Shown here: positions 25,177-33,624 of the stretch, one piece after another
Layout of the letters: each line of letters opens with the position of its first letter
Numbering within the stretch: the stretch's first letter is position 1
DNA from: Fimenecus sp045631225
GTDB taxonomy: Bacteria > Bacillota > Clostridia > Oscillospirales > Acutalibacteraceae
Assembly (NCBI GenBank): GCA_045631225.1
Contig: JAZQUG010000013.1
Coordinates: 11,391 to 75,390 of the forward strand
Length of the DNA: 64,000 nucleotides
Reading direction: 5' to 3'
Notes under the pieces: model-generated
The model's input: only the letters and a program-made list of their open reading frames with translations
What the model was told of the DNA's origin: nothing
The model's database searches: none
Position numbers and translations under genes: made by a program

Positions 25177-26073
25177 TAACTTTGCCTTTTTAATTTGTCT
25201 AATGAGTTTTCTTGACCTCATTTTAATATAATTGATGTTAATATTACCTAATCGCATCCACCAATCTATTTCATTGCATAATGCATACAACTCAACTTTT
25301 AAATCACAGTATTTGCTGACATTAACTCGTTTTTTATAGAGTTTATATAACCTTAATTTTTCGCCAAGACCTAATGTTAAGCAAAATAAATCATATTCAG
25401 GTTCAACAAATCTCGTATTAAATGGGTCAAGAACACCTGCGACTTCAGATTTTTCAGTATTGAAAATCATGTTTGGTGTCCAAAAATCACCATGAGATAA
25501 ACAAGGTGTATTTTCAGTATTATCAAAAATCTCATCAAAGTTGATATTAATTAGATTTAATGCCTTAATTACTGTTTTATTAACTTCTTTATTTTTGTAT
25601 TTATTTAAAGTAAAGTTGTAGATTTTATTAAAAAATTCTTTGTAATATTCTTTCCAAGATAAATATGTTGGATTTTCATAAGGTCCGAATTTATCATTAT
25701 GTACGCTTTGCACATTTAAGAAACAATCAACAATATTGTTGGAAAGGTGATTTTTATCTTTAATATTCTTTGTTTTTATTGTTCTTCCACTTTCTCCATC
25801 AATAAATTCCATACCTAAATATGTAATATTGTTTTTTTTCGCAATAAAATATGTTTCAGGGATTTTAAAGTTGACCTTTTCTCTTAAAAAGTCATTCATT
25901 TTCTTTTCTTCACATGTAAGTTCGTAGTGCTTACTTGTTTTTACTACAAGTTTGAAAGGTGAGTCGGTAATGTCAACACAATAACAAGAAGCAGTATGTC
26001 CGTTTCCAACAGAATAAACGTTTTTTACAGTCGTGTTCAATTCTCTTTCAACTATTGTCTTGATATTATTCAT
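25168..26073 (-). CDS. Aminoglycoside phosphotransferase/choline kinase-like protein
   Basis: The 301 residues show the APH/kinase fold: an N-terminal lobe with LVVKTSKHYEL carrying the ATP-binding Lys, the catalytic loop CLSHGDFWTPNMIFN (H-x-D-x4-N pattern) and the metal-binding Asp in GVLDPFNTRFVEPEYDL. Such proteins phosphorylate small molecules such as choline, fructosamine-type adducts or aminoglycosides; the sequence does not tell which. It starts two bases after the pseudouridine synthase stop (TAATTATG), so the two are translationally coupled. A resistance role is not indicated by context. Confidence 0.8.
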   Translation of the reverse strand: MNNIKTIVERELNTTVKNVYSVGNGHTASCYCVDITDSPFKLVVKTSKHYELTCEEKKMNDFLREKVNFKIPETYFIAKKNNITYLGMEFIDGESGRTIKTKNIKDKNHLSNNIVDCFLNVQSVHNDKFGPYENPTYLSWKEYYKEFFNKIYNFTLNKYKNKEVNKTVIKALNLININFDEIFDNTENTPCLSHGDFWTPNMIFNTEKSEVAGVLDPFNTRFVEPEYDLFCLTLGLGEKLRLYKLYKKRVNVSKYCDLKVELYALCNEIDWWMRLGNININYIKMRSRKLIRQIKKAKLKR

Positions 26074-26075
26074 AA

Positions 26076-27038
26076 TTATAACCCTTTATTATAAAACTCA
26101 TGTTTAAACCATACATCATCTACTTCAAACACCTTATGATTAAGATATTCAAGTATTCCTGCATCTGTTGTAAAGTCAAATACAAGCTTATTTGAGTATA
26201 AGAATTGTTTTTTATAACCATATTTTTTATTTTGAGCATTTGTGCCGTATTTTCCGTCACCGAGCAGCGGATGACCGATTGATGCGAAATGCGCTCTTAT
26301 CTGATGTGTTCGACCTGTAAGCAATTCAACCTCAACAAGACTCAATTCTCCATCAAAATCAACCACATTATATTTAGTACGTATTTCTTTCCCGTCGTCC
26401 ATTTTCTTTTTTGAAACAGTAACCTTGTTTTTATTTTCATCCTTAACAAGATAACCCTCAAGAAGTCCTGATTTTTTCTTGATTTCTCCGTGAACTATGC
26501 AAAGATAGAATTTGTGAAGCTCTCTGTCTTTCATTTTCTGGTTGAGAATACGAAGTGTTTCAGCATTCTTTGCTGCAATAACAATTCCACCTGTATTTCT
26601 GTCAATTCTGTTTACAAGAGATGGCACAAATGAATTTTCATCATCAGGCTTATATTCATTTTTTTCATAAAGATAACGCTTGATTCGTCCAATCAATGTA
26701 TCAATATATTCATTATCGTCAGGGTGGGAGAGTACACCAACTTTTTTATCACAAAGTATGATATTTTCGTCTTCATAAATGATATTGAGATTTTTTGATG
26801 CCTTTAAAAAGTCATATTTCTCAGGTGCTTTCTGGAAAAATTCGTCGTTAATATACATATCAACAATATCACCAATGTTGAGTCGTGTTGAAATCTCTGC
26901 ACGTTTACCGTTTACTTTAATTCTTTTTATACGAATGTATTTATATAAAAGAGTCTTTGGAAGTAAAGGTACACTTTTTGTTATGAATTTGTCAAGACGT
27001 TGGTCAGCATCATTTTTGTTAATTACGAAACTTTTCAT
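26076..27038 (-). CDS. RluA-family pseudouridine synthase
   Basis: These enzymes isomerise uridine to pseudouridine in rRNA or tRNA. The ~320-residue protein has an N-terminal S4 RNA-binding domain (~1-65, with DQRLDKFITKSVP and IKVNGKR). The catalytic domain follows, with the aspartate in VNRIDRNTGGIVIAAK (a variant of the usual HRLD motif) and the later motifs TGRTHQIRAHFASIGHPLLGD. The target base is not predictable. AGGTG is six bases before the ATG at 27038; the ORF begins earlier at 27050 without such a site. It is the first gene of a two-gene operon. Confidence 0.9.
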   Translation of the reverse strand: MKSFVINKNDADQRLDKFITKSVPLLPKTLLYKYIRIKRIKVNGKRAEISTRLNIGDIVDMYINDEFFQKAPEKYDFLKASKNLNIIYEDENIILCDKKVGVLSHPDDNEYIDTLIGRIKRYLYEKNEYKPDDENSFVPSLVNRIDRNTGGIVIAAKNAETLRILNQKMKDRELHKFYLCIVHGEIKKKSGLLEGYLVKDENKNKVTVSKKKMDDGKEIRTKYNVVDFDGELSLVEVELLTGRTHQIRAHFASIGHPLLGDGKYGTNAQNKKYGYKKQFLYSNKLVFDFTTDAGILEYLNHKVFEVDDVWFKHEFYNKGL

Positions 27039-27140
27039 TTTGCACCTCAAAAAATTTTATAAAATAATATATCACAGATTAAAGGTCTTTTCAACTTGAA
27101 AATATATAATTTTTATTATAGAATGTATATGGTGATAAAA

Positions 27141-27668
27141 ATGGATATAAATAAAACTCATTACAAGGTTATAGACGAACCGAAGAAAATCTATGTTGAT
27201 TTGTCGTCTCTTGAATTAAGAGAAAAACTGAATGTTGCTTTTAAAAAGCCAACGGCAGAAGATGATATGACAGGAATTTTTGGTAAGTATGATAAGCTTG
27301 ATAAAATGTACAAAGTAAAGTATATTTACACAAGAAATAAGCAACTTCAACCACTTACTTTTGATAGATTTCATTATCTTGTTGACATCGGTGAAGACGC
27401 AAACGGGACATTTATAGAGTATGTTATGGTTTATGATAAACTATTTGACCCTCTTATAAGACTTGTGTATATTTTTGCAGTCTGTGCTATTATTGGTTAT
27501 CTGTTTTATCTATTTAAAAACGGTGCAATGAGCAAGTTTTCAGCAGCCTTTTTAAGTGGTCTTATTTGTCTGTCTGTTGCACTTGTATTCAAAAAAGCTA
27601 AAGAATCAGCTGAAGAATGCAAAAAAGCTGAAATATTGTTTAAAAAACTTGTGTCAGAAATCCAATAG
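27141..27668 (+). CDS. Hypothetical protein with two membrane helices
   Basis: I do not recognise this protein of about 175 residues. The first ~110 residues are polar (HYKVIDEPKKIYVDLSSLEL, YIYTRNKQLQPLTFDRFHYL). Two hydrophobic segments follow (LIRLVYIFAVCAIIGYLFYL and FSAAFLSGLICLSVALVF), then a Lys-rich cytoplasmic-type tail. The ATG at 27141 with GGTGAT ten bases upstream is the likelier start; the frame extends back to 27096. It is monocistronic and followed by the promoter of the amino-acid ABC operon. Confidence 0.6.
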   Translation: MDINKTHYKVIDEPKKIYVDLSSLELREKLNVAFKKPTAEDDMTGIFGKYDKLDKMYKVKYIYTRNKQLQPLTFDRFHYLVDIGEDANGTFIEYVMVYDKLFDPLIRLVYIFAVCAIIGYLFYLFKNGAMSKFSAAFLSGLICLSVALVFKKAKESAEECKKAEILFKKLVSEIQ

Positions 27669-27671
27669 TTG

Positions 27672-27700
27672 TTGACAAAATACACTAAATATTGTATCAT
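27672..27700 (+). promoter_or_regulatory. Promoter of the amino-acid ABC transporter operon
   Basis: TTGACA (27672-27677), a 17-bp spacer and TATCAT (27695-27700) lie about 45 bp upstream of the binding-protein start codon. Confidence 0.8.
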
Positions 27701-27744
27701 AATATTGTATTAATACTTTAATATATTAAAAAGGAGTTATTATT

Positions 27745-28542
27745 ATGAAAATGAAGAAATTACTTGCTGTTATTATGGCAGTACTTATGGTTGCTCTTTG
27801 CTTCTCTGCATGTGGCGGAAATGAAGCAAAGGTTGTTGTTGCTGAAAAGGGTTCAGCAGGTGAAGAGGTTATGAATACTGACGATTATTTCGCAGATGCT
27901 ACAAAGACACCTGTTGACACAATGGCAAAGGCTCTTATGGAAGTTAAGTCAAGTACTGCTGATATGGCTGTTGTTGACTATGTTATGTCAATCGGTTCAA
28001 TCGGTGAGGGTACAGACTATGCTGACCTTAAACTCGTTGAAGACGTTTCATTCTCACCTGAAGAATACGGTATCGCTTTCAGAAAAGGTTCAGATGCTGT
28101 AAATTATGTAAACAAAGCTATCAACGAACTCAAAGCAGACGGAACACTTGCTGAAATCGCTGCTAAGTATAAGCTTCAGGACCTTCTTCTTGGTGACGGT
28201 ACTGCTGAAGAGGTTAAGGCTGAAGAATCAGACTGGGAATACATCAAGGCAAAGGGTAAGCTTGTTGTTGGTATCACTCTTTTTGCTCCAATGAACTACA
28301 AGGATGCAAATGATGAACTCATCGGTTTTGAAACAGAATTTGCAAAGGCAGTTTGCGAAAAACTCGGTCTTGAGGTTGAATTCCAGGTAATCGACTGGAA
28401 CTCAAAAGAAACAGAACTTGCAAGTAAAAATATTGACTGTATCTGGAACGGTATGACAATTACTGAAGAAAGAATGGAAAATATGCAGATTTCAATTCCT
28501 TATATGGAAAATAAACAGGTAGTCGTTGTTAAGGCTGACTAA
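27745..28542 (+). CDS. Amino-acid ABC transporter binding lipoprotein, circularly permuted
   Basis: A lipoprotein signal (LLAVIMAVLMVALCFSACGG, lipid-bearing Cys23) leads into a PAAT-type solute-binding protein whose two halves are in reversed order. Residues ~29-149 correspond to the usual C-terminal half (KVVVAEKGSAGEEV, STADMAVVDYVMS, EEYGIAFRKGSDAVNYVNKA, ELKADGTLAEIAAKYKL). After a linker (GDGTAEEVKAEES), residues ~163-265 are the usual N-terminal half (DWEYIKAKGKLVVGIT, LIGFETEFAKAVCEKLG, NIDCIWNGMTITEERMENM, MENKQVVVVKAD). Together they make one whole domain (~240 residues), so this is a circular permutation. Permease and ATPase genes follow directly. It should capture a polar amino acid. 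Confidence 0.88.
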   Translation: MKMKKLLAVIMAVLMVALCFSACGGNEAKVVVAEKGSAGEEVMNTDDYFADATKTPVDTMAKALMEVKSSTADMAVVDYVMSIGSIGEGTDYADLKLVEDVSFSPEEYGIAFRKGSDAVNYVNKAINELKADGTLAEIAAKYKLQDLLLGDGTAEEVKAEESDWEYIKAKGKLVVGITLFAPMNYKDANDELIGFETEFAKAVCEKLGLEVEFQVIDWNSKETELASKNIDCIWNGMTITEERMENMQISIPYMENKQVVVVKAD

Positions 28543-28558
28543 TTTAGGAGTTTAATTG

Positions 28559-29203
28559 ATGTCTTTTGTACAGGTTAGCCTTGCGTTATTAGAAGGCTTT
28601 TTACAGAATTGCTACTTGTTCGGAGCAACATTGTTATTGGCATTGCCGCTTGGACTTATTATTTCATTAGGTTCAATGTCAAAGTTCAAACCATTAAAAT
28701 TTATTACAAAAGCATTTGTCTGGGTCATCAGAGGTACGCCTCTGATGCTCCAGCTTTTTGTGGTCTTTTATGTTCCGGGACTTGTGTTCGGAACACCAAT
28801 GAAATCCCGTATGACTGCAGCACTTATTGCTTTTGTTATTAACTATGCCGCTTACTTTTCTGAAATTTACAGAGGTGGTATTGAGTCTATTCCAAAAGGT
28901 CAGTATGAAGCAGGTCAGGTTCTTGGAATGACAAAATCACAGATTTTCTTTAAGGTTGTTTTAATGCAGGTTATAAAACGCATTATACCGCCAATGAGTA
29001 ATGAAATTATTACTCTTGTTAAGGATACTTCACTTGCACGAGTTATCGCCGTTTCTGAAATTCTGATGGAAGCAACTGATTTTTCAAGCCAGGGTCTTAT
29101 CTGGCCATTGTTCTACACAGCATTGTTCTTCCTTGCATTCTGTGGTGGACTTACATTGTTGTTTAACTTTATTGAAAAGAAATTTGATTATTATCGAGGT
29201 TAA
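28559..29203 (+). CDS. Amino-acid ABC transporter permease (HisM/GlnP type)
   Basis: This inner-membrane subunit of a polar-amino-acid uptake ABC transporter has about 214 residues and five predicted helices. It has the family features FVWVIRGTPLMLQLFVVFY and the ATPase-contacting EAA loop QYEAGQVLGMTKSQIFFKVV. TAGGAG stands eight bases before the ATG at 28559; the TTG at 28556 is the ORF edge. It lies 16 bp after the binding-protein gene and two bases before the ATPase gene, so one operon encodes a complete importer; the single permease would act as a homodimer. Confidence 0.94.
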   Translation: MSFVQVSLALLEGFLQNCYLFGATLLLALPLGLIISLGSMSKFKPLKFITKAFVWVIRGTPLMLQLFVVFYVPGLVFGTPMKSRMTAALIAFVINYAAYFSEIYRGGIESIPKGQYEAGQVLGMTKSQIFFKVVLMQVIKRIIPPMSNEIITLVKDTSLARVIAVSEILMEATDFSSQGLIWPLFYTALFFLAFCGGLTLLFNFIEKKFDYYRG

Positions 29204-29205
29204 TT

Positions 29206-29979
29206 ATGTCTATATTACAAGTAGAAAATATAAAGAAAAGCTTCGGTAATGTCGAAGTTTTAAAAGATATAAGTTTTTCACTTGAAAAAGGTGAGGTTTT
29301 ATCTATTATCGGTTCATCCGGTAGTGGTAAAACAACTTTGTTAAGATGCCTTAACTTTCTCGAATTTGCTGAAAATGGTAAGATTATTGTTGACGATGAG
29401 TTGCTTGTTGATTTTGCATTACATGATAAGCAGAACGAGTCAGCTTTACGTCAGAAAAGATTGAATTTCGGACTTGTTTTCCAGTCATTTAATCTTTTCC
29501 CTCAATACAGCATTTTAAAGAATCTTACTCTTGCAGTTGAATTGCTTGAGGGAGTTAAGAAAAAAGATAAAGAAAAGGTTAAAGAAATCAATAACAGAGC
29601 TTTGGAGTTACTTAAAAGAGTAGGTCTTGAAGATAAAGTGGATGCATATCCTTGTCAGTTGTCGGGTGGTCAGCAGCAGCGTGTTGCTATTGCTCGTGCA
29701 TTAATGCTTTCACCAAAAATTCTTTGTTTTGATGAACCTACAAGTGCTCTTGACCCTGAACTTACAGGTGAAGTTCTTCGTGTAATTCGTGAACTTCGTG
29801 ATGGTAATACAACAATGATTATCGTTACACATGAAATGAATTTTGCAAAGAATGTATCTGATAAAGTAATTTTTATGGCTGATGGTATCATTGAAGAGGT
29901 TGGTTCTCCAACTGATTTGTTTGAAAATCCACAAAGTCCTAGATTAAAAGAATTCTTAAGTTCTTCATTAAAAGATTAA
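29206..29979 (+). CDS. Amino-acid ABC transporter ATP-binding protein
   Basis: This is the ATPase of the polar-amino-acid importer encoded just upstream. It shows Walker A GSSGSGKTTLLRCLNF, the Q-loop LVFQSFNLFPQYS, the signature LSGGQQQRVAIARALM, Walker B ILCFDEPTSALDPE and the switch His in IIVTHEMNFA. Its 257 residues are normal for the GlnQ/HisP group. A strong terminator follows. Confidence 0.96.
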   Translation: MSILQVENIKKSFGNVEVLKDISFSLEKGEVLSIIGSSGSGKTTLLRCLNFLEFAENGKIIVDDELLVDFALHDKQNESALRQKRLNFGLVFQSFNLFPQYSILKNLTLAVELLEGVKKKDKEKVKEINNRALELLKRVGLEDKVDAYPCQLSGGQQQRVAIARALMLSPKILCFDEPTSALDPELTGEVLRVIRELRDGNTTMIIVTHEMNFAKNVSDKVIFMADGIIEEVGSPTDLFENPQSPRLKEFLSSSLKD

Positions 29980-29984
29980 AAAAT

Positions 29985-30019
29985 TTTCCTTCACTTTTTT
30001 TGCAGTGAAGGATTTTTTC
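29985..30019 (+). terminator. Terminator after the amino-acid ABC operon
   Basis: TCCTTCAC/GTGAAGGA stem with a ten-base loop followed by six T residues. Confidence 0.9.
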
Positions 30020-30065
30020 TTGTAATTATTAATTTTTTATGTTAATATGTCCTTGGGTGATAATC

Positions 30066-30779
30066 ATGAAAAAAGTTTTTTCAATATTTTTAACAGTTGT
30101 TATTTTAACATTATCTTTTTCCCTTTGTTCTTATGCGCAGGAACCTGTTATTCTTTCAATTCAGGATGAAAAAGTTTATGCAGGGGACCGGTTTACTGTT
30201 AACGTGTTTATAAGTGATAATTCTCAAATTAGTGGTGCAGTTGTTGATTTGAATTATGATAATGAAAAGCTGGAATTCATTTCTGCTAAAGAAGGTGCAA
30301 TTTTTGATTCAAACAGCAACATAAGTATTCGTAATATTAACAATGAAAAAAGCTATGTTCGATTTACATATATGTCAGGTTCGTCGGGACTTTCTGCTGA
30401 AGGGATTATCTTTAGTGTAACATTCAAAGCACTTGAAACATCTTCGGGTAAAACTAATCTTGAAATTACAATTCCAAATCCTGCTGATTTTGTAAATAGC
30501 AATTTAGAAAAGCTGACACATAATGTTGATAATTCAGAAATAACAATTTTAGATAATATTTCAATTGAAATCAATACAGAACCTACAACGGATGAAAGCA
30601 CGAGTGTATCGGAAACTTCTACTGAATCTAATGATAATGAAGCATCTGATAATTCAAACGTAGAAGCAAATGATGATAGTAATGATATTACCACCATTTT
30701 AATGATTGTTTTATTGCTTGTCGGAGCTTCTTTAATCTGCTTTGGCATTGTATTTGCGATTAAGAAGAAAAAACAATAA
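30066..30779 (+). CDS. Membrane-anchored single-cohesin surface protein
   Basis: The protein of about 237 residues has a signal peptide (FSIFLTVVILTLSFSLCSYA). A single cohesin-type domain spans ~25-165 (LSIQDEKVYAGDRFTVNVFI, GAVVDLNYDNEKLEFISAKE, LSAEGIIFSVTFKAL, ITIPNPADFVN). A Ser/Thr/Glu/Asn stalk, one membrane helix (ITTILMIVLLLVGASLICFG) and a KKKKQ tail end it. The layout is the same as in the larger protein at 8546, without the Big_2 repeats. It would display a cohesin at the cell surface; a dockerin partner is not encoded in the window. The ATG at 30066 follows GGGTGATAATC; the ORF opens at 30039 without a ribosome site. Confidence 0.8.
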   Translation: MKKVFSIFLTVVILTLSFSLCSYAQEPVILSIQDEKVYAGDRFTVNVFISDNSQISGAVVDLNYDNEKLEFISAKEGAIFDSNSNISIRNINNEKSYVRFTYMSGSSGLSAEGIIFSVTFKALETSSGKTNLEITIPNPADFVNSNLEKLTHNVDNSEITILDNISIEINTEPTTDESTSVSETSTESNDNEASDNSNVEANDDSNDITTILMIVLLLVGASLICFGIVFAIKKKKQ

Positions 30780-30785
30780 TTGTTA

Positions 30786-30832
30786 TAAAAAAATCCCCTG
30801 ATTGTACTTTGTGTACAACCAGGGGATAACTA
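30786..30832. terminator. Bidirectional terminator between the cohesin gene and GH3 gene
   Basis: An outer stem ATCCCCTG/CAGGGGAT with an inner TTGTAC/GTACAA lies between the two convergent genes. On the minus strand it runs into a run of seven T residues; on the plus strand into AACTATTTTT. Confidence 0.8.
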
Positions 30833-30841
30833 TTTTTACAG

Positions 30842-33448
30842 TTACATAATGATTCTTACCACAAGAATAACAGTATTAACAACATTGCTTACAACATATT
30901 TTACTTTTGAAATAAGATAAGGTTTTGTCCAATCCCATTCAGTAGGTTTAATTATAAGGTCTGTAAGATATGGTGCATCTTCAGCCGGTTCAAGAAATGC
31001 CTTTGTTTTCATTTTTACAACCATAATATTTCGACACGCTTCACGAAGTGCAGTTCCAAATCCGATTGGGTCATTATAATAAGCCTTTTTCATTTCGATA
31101 ATATGTGATGGCATACTAATGAGCCAAAGACCTGTAAGCATTGTGTCGTTTCCGTTATATACACCAACAACAGGGCTCATATAGCCTGAACCGGTCATAT
31201 TACTTGAATAGTCTGAAATAACATAACCATCATAACCCCATTCTGTTCTTAAAAGGTCATTAAGGAGTTCAGAACAACCGCCACACCAGTCTGTGCCAAG
31301 TCGGTTGTATGCTGACATAATTCCATCAGAGCCTGCTTCCTTAACAGGTATTTCAAAAGCTTTGAGGTAAATTTCACGTAATGTCTGTTCATCTGCCCAT
31401 GTGAAAATACCGTTACGATGAGATTCCTGTTCGTTTAAAACAAAGTGCTTGATTGTTGTTATAAGTCCTTTTGATTTAGCACCGGCAACAATATTTGCAG
31501 ACATTCTACCGGCAACAATCGGGTCTTCAGAGAAATATTCAAAGTTACGTCCACCCATTGGGTTTCTATGGATGTTTGCACCCGGAGCATACCAGATATC
31601 TGTGTTCATAGCATCAGCTTCAATACCGGCACTTTCACCCATTTTGAATGCCAAAACATCATTCCAGGTACATGCAATTGCAGTAGCACATGGATATGCT
31701 GTACCACAATCAAAATATGTCTGACCATGAGCACCCTTAACGCAAGATGGACCATCATTATCGTAAGTCATTGGTACTCCGAGTCTGTCGATTCCCTGAG
31801 TTTCATAACCGCTATGTGCTACAAGTGTAATCATTTCGTCAACGGTTAACTGGTCGAGGAATTTGTCCATAAGCTCAGGGTTTTCATAAACATCCTGAAG
31901 CATAATTGTTTCCTCATATTTAACACCTGTTTTTGGTGCTTCTCCCTCTTTTGTTGGTTCAGGAAGTTGGTCAGGATTTAAAATTTTTTCAGTAGCAGTA
32001 AGCTGTCTTGCTTTAGGGTATGTGTTTTCAAAATCATTTCTTGAAAGAATAGTAAAATCGCTGTACGCAAAATCAAAAAGATTTTTAATTTCATTTCCTG
32101 AAACATTATCATATTTTACTATAACATCTTCTTTGACTGAATATGTGAATGAATCAAGATGTTCACGTACATTTTCACCAAGAATGATTTTATAATCGCC
32201 TTTTTCAAGAATCCAAGCTTCAAGGTTATCCTTGTCATAAGACATCATATCACTGATTTTAAATTCAACTGTTACTGTTTCACTCTTACCGGGTTCAAGA
32301 AGCGAAGTTTTACCATATCCGCCAAGACATATAGCACTCTTTTCAATTCCACCTTTGTTGTAAGGTGCACTATAATATATCTGAACAGTTTCTTTACCGG
32401 CAACATCACCCGTATTTGTAACTTTAACATCAACACTTATTGTGTCGTCTTTAATGTTATGTGAAACAAGCTCTTTATTGAATGTAGTATATGAAAGTCC
32501 ATAACCGAAAGGATACTGAACTTTGTCTTTTGCAAATGTTTCAAAGTAACGATATCCTACATAAATGCCTTCAAGATATTCAACATAATATCCTCCACCA
32601 TCATATTCGTATGTACCAAAGCATTCACTTGATGGGTGGTCTTCAACATTGTATGCTACAGTGTCTGTAAGTTTACCTGATGGATTTACTTCACCTGAAA
32701 GCATCTGAGCAACTGCTCTCATACCGAATTCACCGGGAATCCAAATCATTGCAGCAGCTTTAATGCTGTCATATTCCTCAAGCCAACCCATTTCCATAAC
32801 ATTACCTGTGTTGAAAAGAACAACAACATTTTCAAATGAAGATGTGACTTTTTCTACAAGCATTTTTTCTTCATCACTAAGACGAAGCACATCTGCAGGA
32901 AGGTCTGCTGTTTCTCTGCTTGTACGGCTTATTACGATAATAGCAGTATCAGAAAAATTAACCGCATTTGTCATAATTTCATCAGTAAGCTTATCACATG
33001 GCATTTCTTCAAGTGAACTTGATGCAAGAACTAACTGGAGAAGATTATTAATAACAGTGTTACTTGTTCTTGGCATTTCGTTTCCGCTGCATTCCTTTTC
33101 GTAAAGTGAACGAAGCTCAGTATTGTAATTAATGTTGTTTTCGTCAAGTGCTTCATAGAAAGTGACAGGGTCATCAGTTGTAATAGCACCTGAACCTGCA
33201 CCACCTAAAAATGGCACAGCAGAACCTGCACCAAAAACATTTACCTTTTTGCCTTCAAGTGGCAAAACATTGTCTTCATTTTTAAGAAGAACAATACCTT
33301 CTTGTTCGAGTTCAACTGCAACTTGACTTGACATTTCAATTATATCAGCAGGTACGTTTCCGCTGACAGCAAGTGACGTAATTGAAAAACAAGACATCAA
33401 TAATACAATTGACATGAAAATTGCAATTGATTTTTTCATCTTTTTCAT
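30842..33448 (-). CDS. Secreted GH3 beta-glucosidase with reversed domain order
   Basis: GH3 enzymes release beta-linked glucose. The 868-residue protein has a signal peptide (IAIFMSIVLLMSCFSITSLA). Uniquely ordered domains follow: first the GH3 C-type alpha/beta domain (~30-270, EGIVLLKNEDNVLPLEGKKV), then a fibronectin III-like domain (~330-430), and only then the barrel domain that is usually N-terminal (~520-800). The barrel has LGVPMTYDNDGPSCVKG, YAPGANIHRNPMGGRNFEYF, the substrate-binding Lys/His in TTIKHFVLNEQ, and the probable nucleophile Asp in GYVISDYSSN. A C-terminal hydrophobic stretch may anchor it. Domain-swapped GH3 enzymes are known from Ruminococcus and Butyrivibrio. GGAGG precedes the ATG. 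Confidence 0.9.
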   Translation of the reverse strand: MKKMKKSIAIFMSIVLLMSCFSITSLAVSGNVPADIIEMSSQVAVELEQEGIVLLKNEDNVLPLEGKKVNVFGAGSAVPFLGGAGSGAITTDDPVTFYEALDENNINYNTELRSLYEKECSGNEMPRTSNTVINNLLQLVLASSSLEEMPCDKLTDEIMTNAVNFSDTAIIVISRTSRETADLPADVLRLSDEEKMLVEKVTSSFENVVVLFNTGNVMEMGWLEEYDSIKAAAMIWIPGEFGMRAVAQMLSGEVNPSGKLTDTVAYNVEDHPSSECFGTYEYDGGGYYVEYLEGIYVGYRYFETFAKDKVQYPFGYGLSYTTFNKELVSHNIKDDTISVDVKVTNTGDVAGKETVQIYYSAPYNKGGIEKSAICLGGYGKTSLLEPGKSETVTVEFKISDMMSYDKDNLEAWILEKGDYKIILGENVREHLDSFTYSVKEDVIVKYDNVSGNEIKNLFDFAYSDFTILSRNDFENTYPKARQLTATEKILNPDQLPEPTKEGEAPKTGVKYEETIMLQDVYENPELMDKFLDQLTVDEMITLVAHSGYETQGIDRLGVPMTYDNDGPSCVKGAHGQTYFDCGTAYPCATAIACTWNDVLAFKMGESAGIEADAMNTDIWYAPGANIHRNPMGGRNFEYFSEDPIVAGRMSANIVAGAKSKGLITTIKHFVLNEQESHRNGIFTWADEQTLREIYLKAFEIPVKEAGSDGIMSAYNRLGTDWCGGCSELLNDLLRTEWGYDGYVISDYSSNMTGSGYMSPVVGVYNGNDTMLTGLWLISMPSHIIEMKKAYYNDPIGFGTALREACRNIMVVKMKTKAFLEPAEDAPYLTDLIIKPTEWDWTKPYLISKVKYVVSNVVNTVILVVRIIM

Positions 33449-33480
33449 AATAAAAACCTCCCATTGGTTTATTAAGCAAC

Positions 33481-33509
33481 ATTATATAGTATTATATAAT
33501 TAAATACAA
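33481..33509 (-). promoter_or_regulatory. Promoter of the GH3 gene
   Basis: On the minus strand TTGTAT (33509-33504), 17 bp and TATAAT (33486-33481) lie just upstream of the GH3 ribosome site; the AT-rich setting lowers confidence. Confidence 0.5.
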
Positions 33510-33567
33510 TAAGAAATAAGATAATATACACTAAATGTATAAATGATTATCATTTTTATAGGTAAAA

Positions 33568-33600
33568 GAAAAACTGACCATGCCGTAAGCAAAGTCAGTT
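33568..33600 (-). terminator. Terminator after the flavin reductase-rubredoxin gene
   Basis: AACTGAC/GTCAGTT pairs across a fifteen-base loop; on the minus strand it is followed by TTTCTTTTACC. Confidence 0.6.
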
Positions 33601-33624
33601 TCTATTTTTATATATAATTTTCAA

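Noticed and set aside
27745..28542. Two truncated binding proteins fused by deletion
   Set aside because: The halves are complementary, with no duplicated or missing segment, and sum to a single domain, so circular permutation is the simpler reading.
30353..30748. 131-codon frame antisense to the second cohesin gene
   Set aside because: It lies wholly within the cohesin gene, with no ribosome site or recognisable domain.
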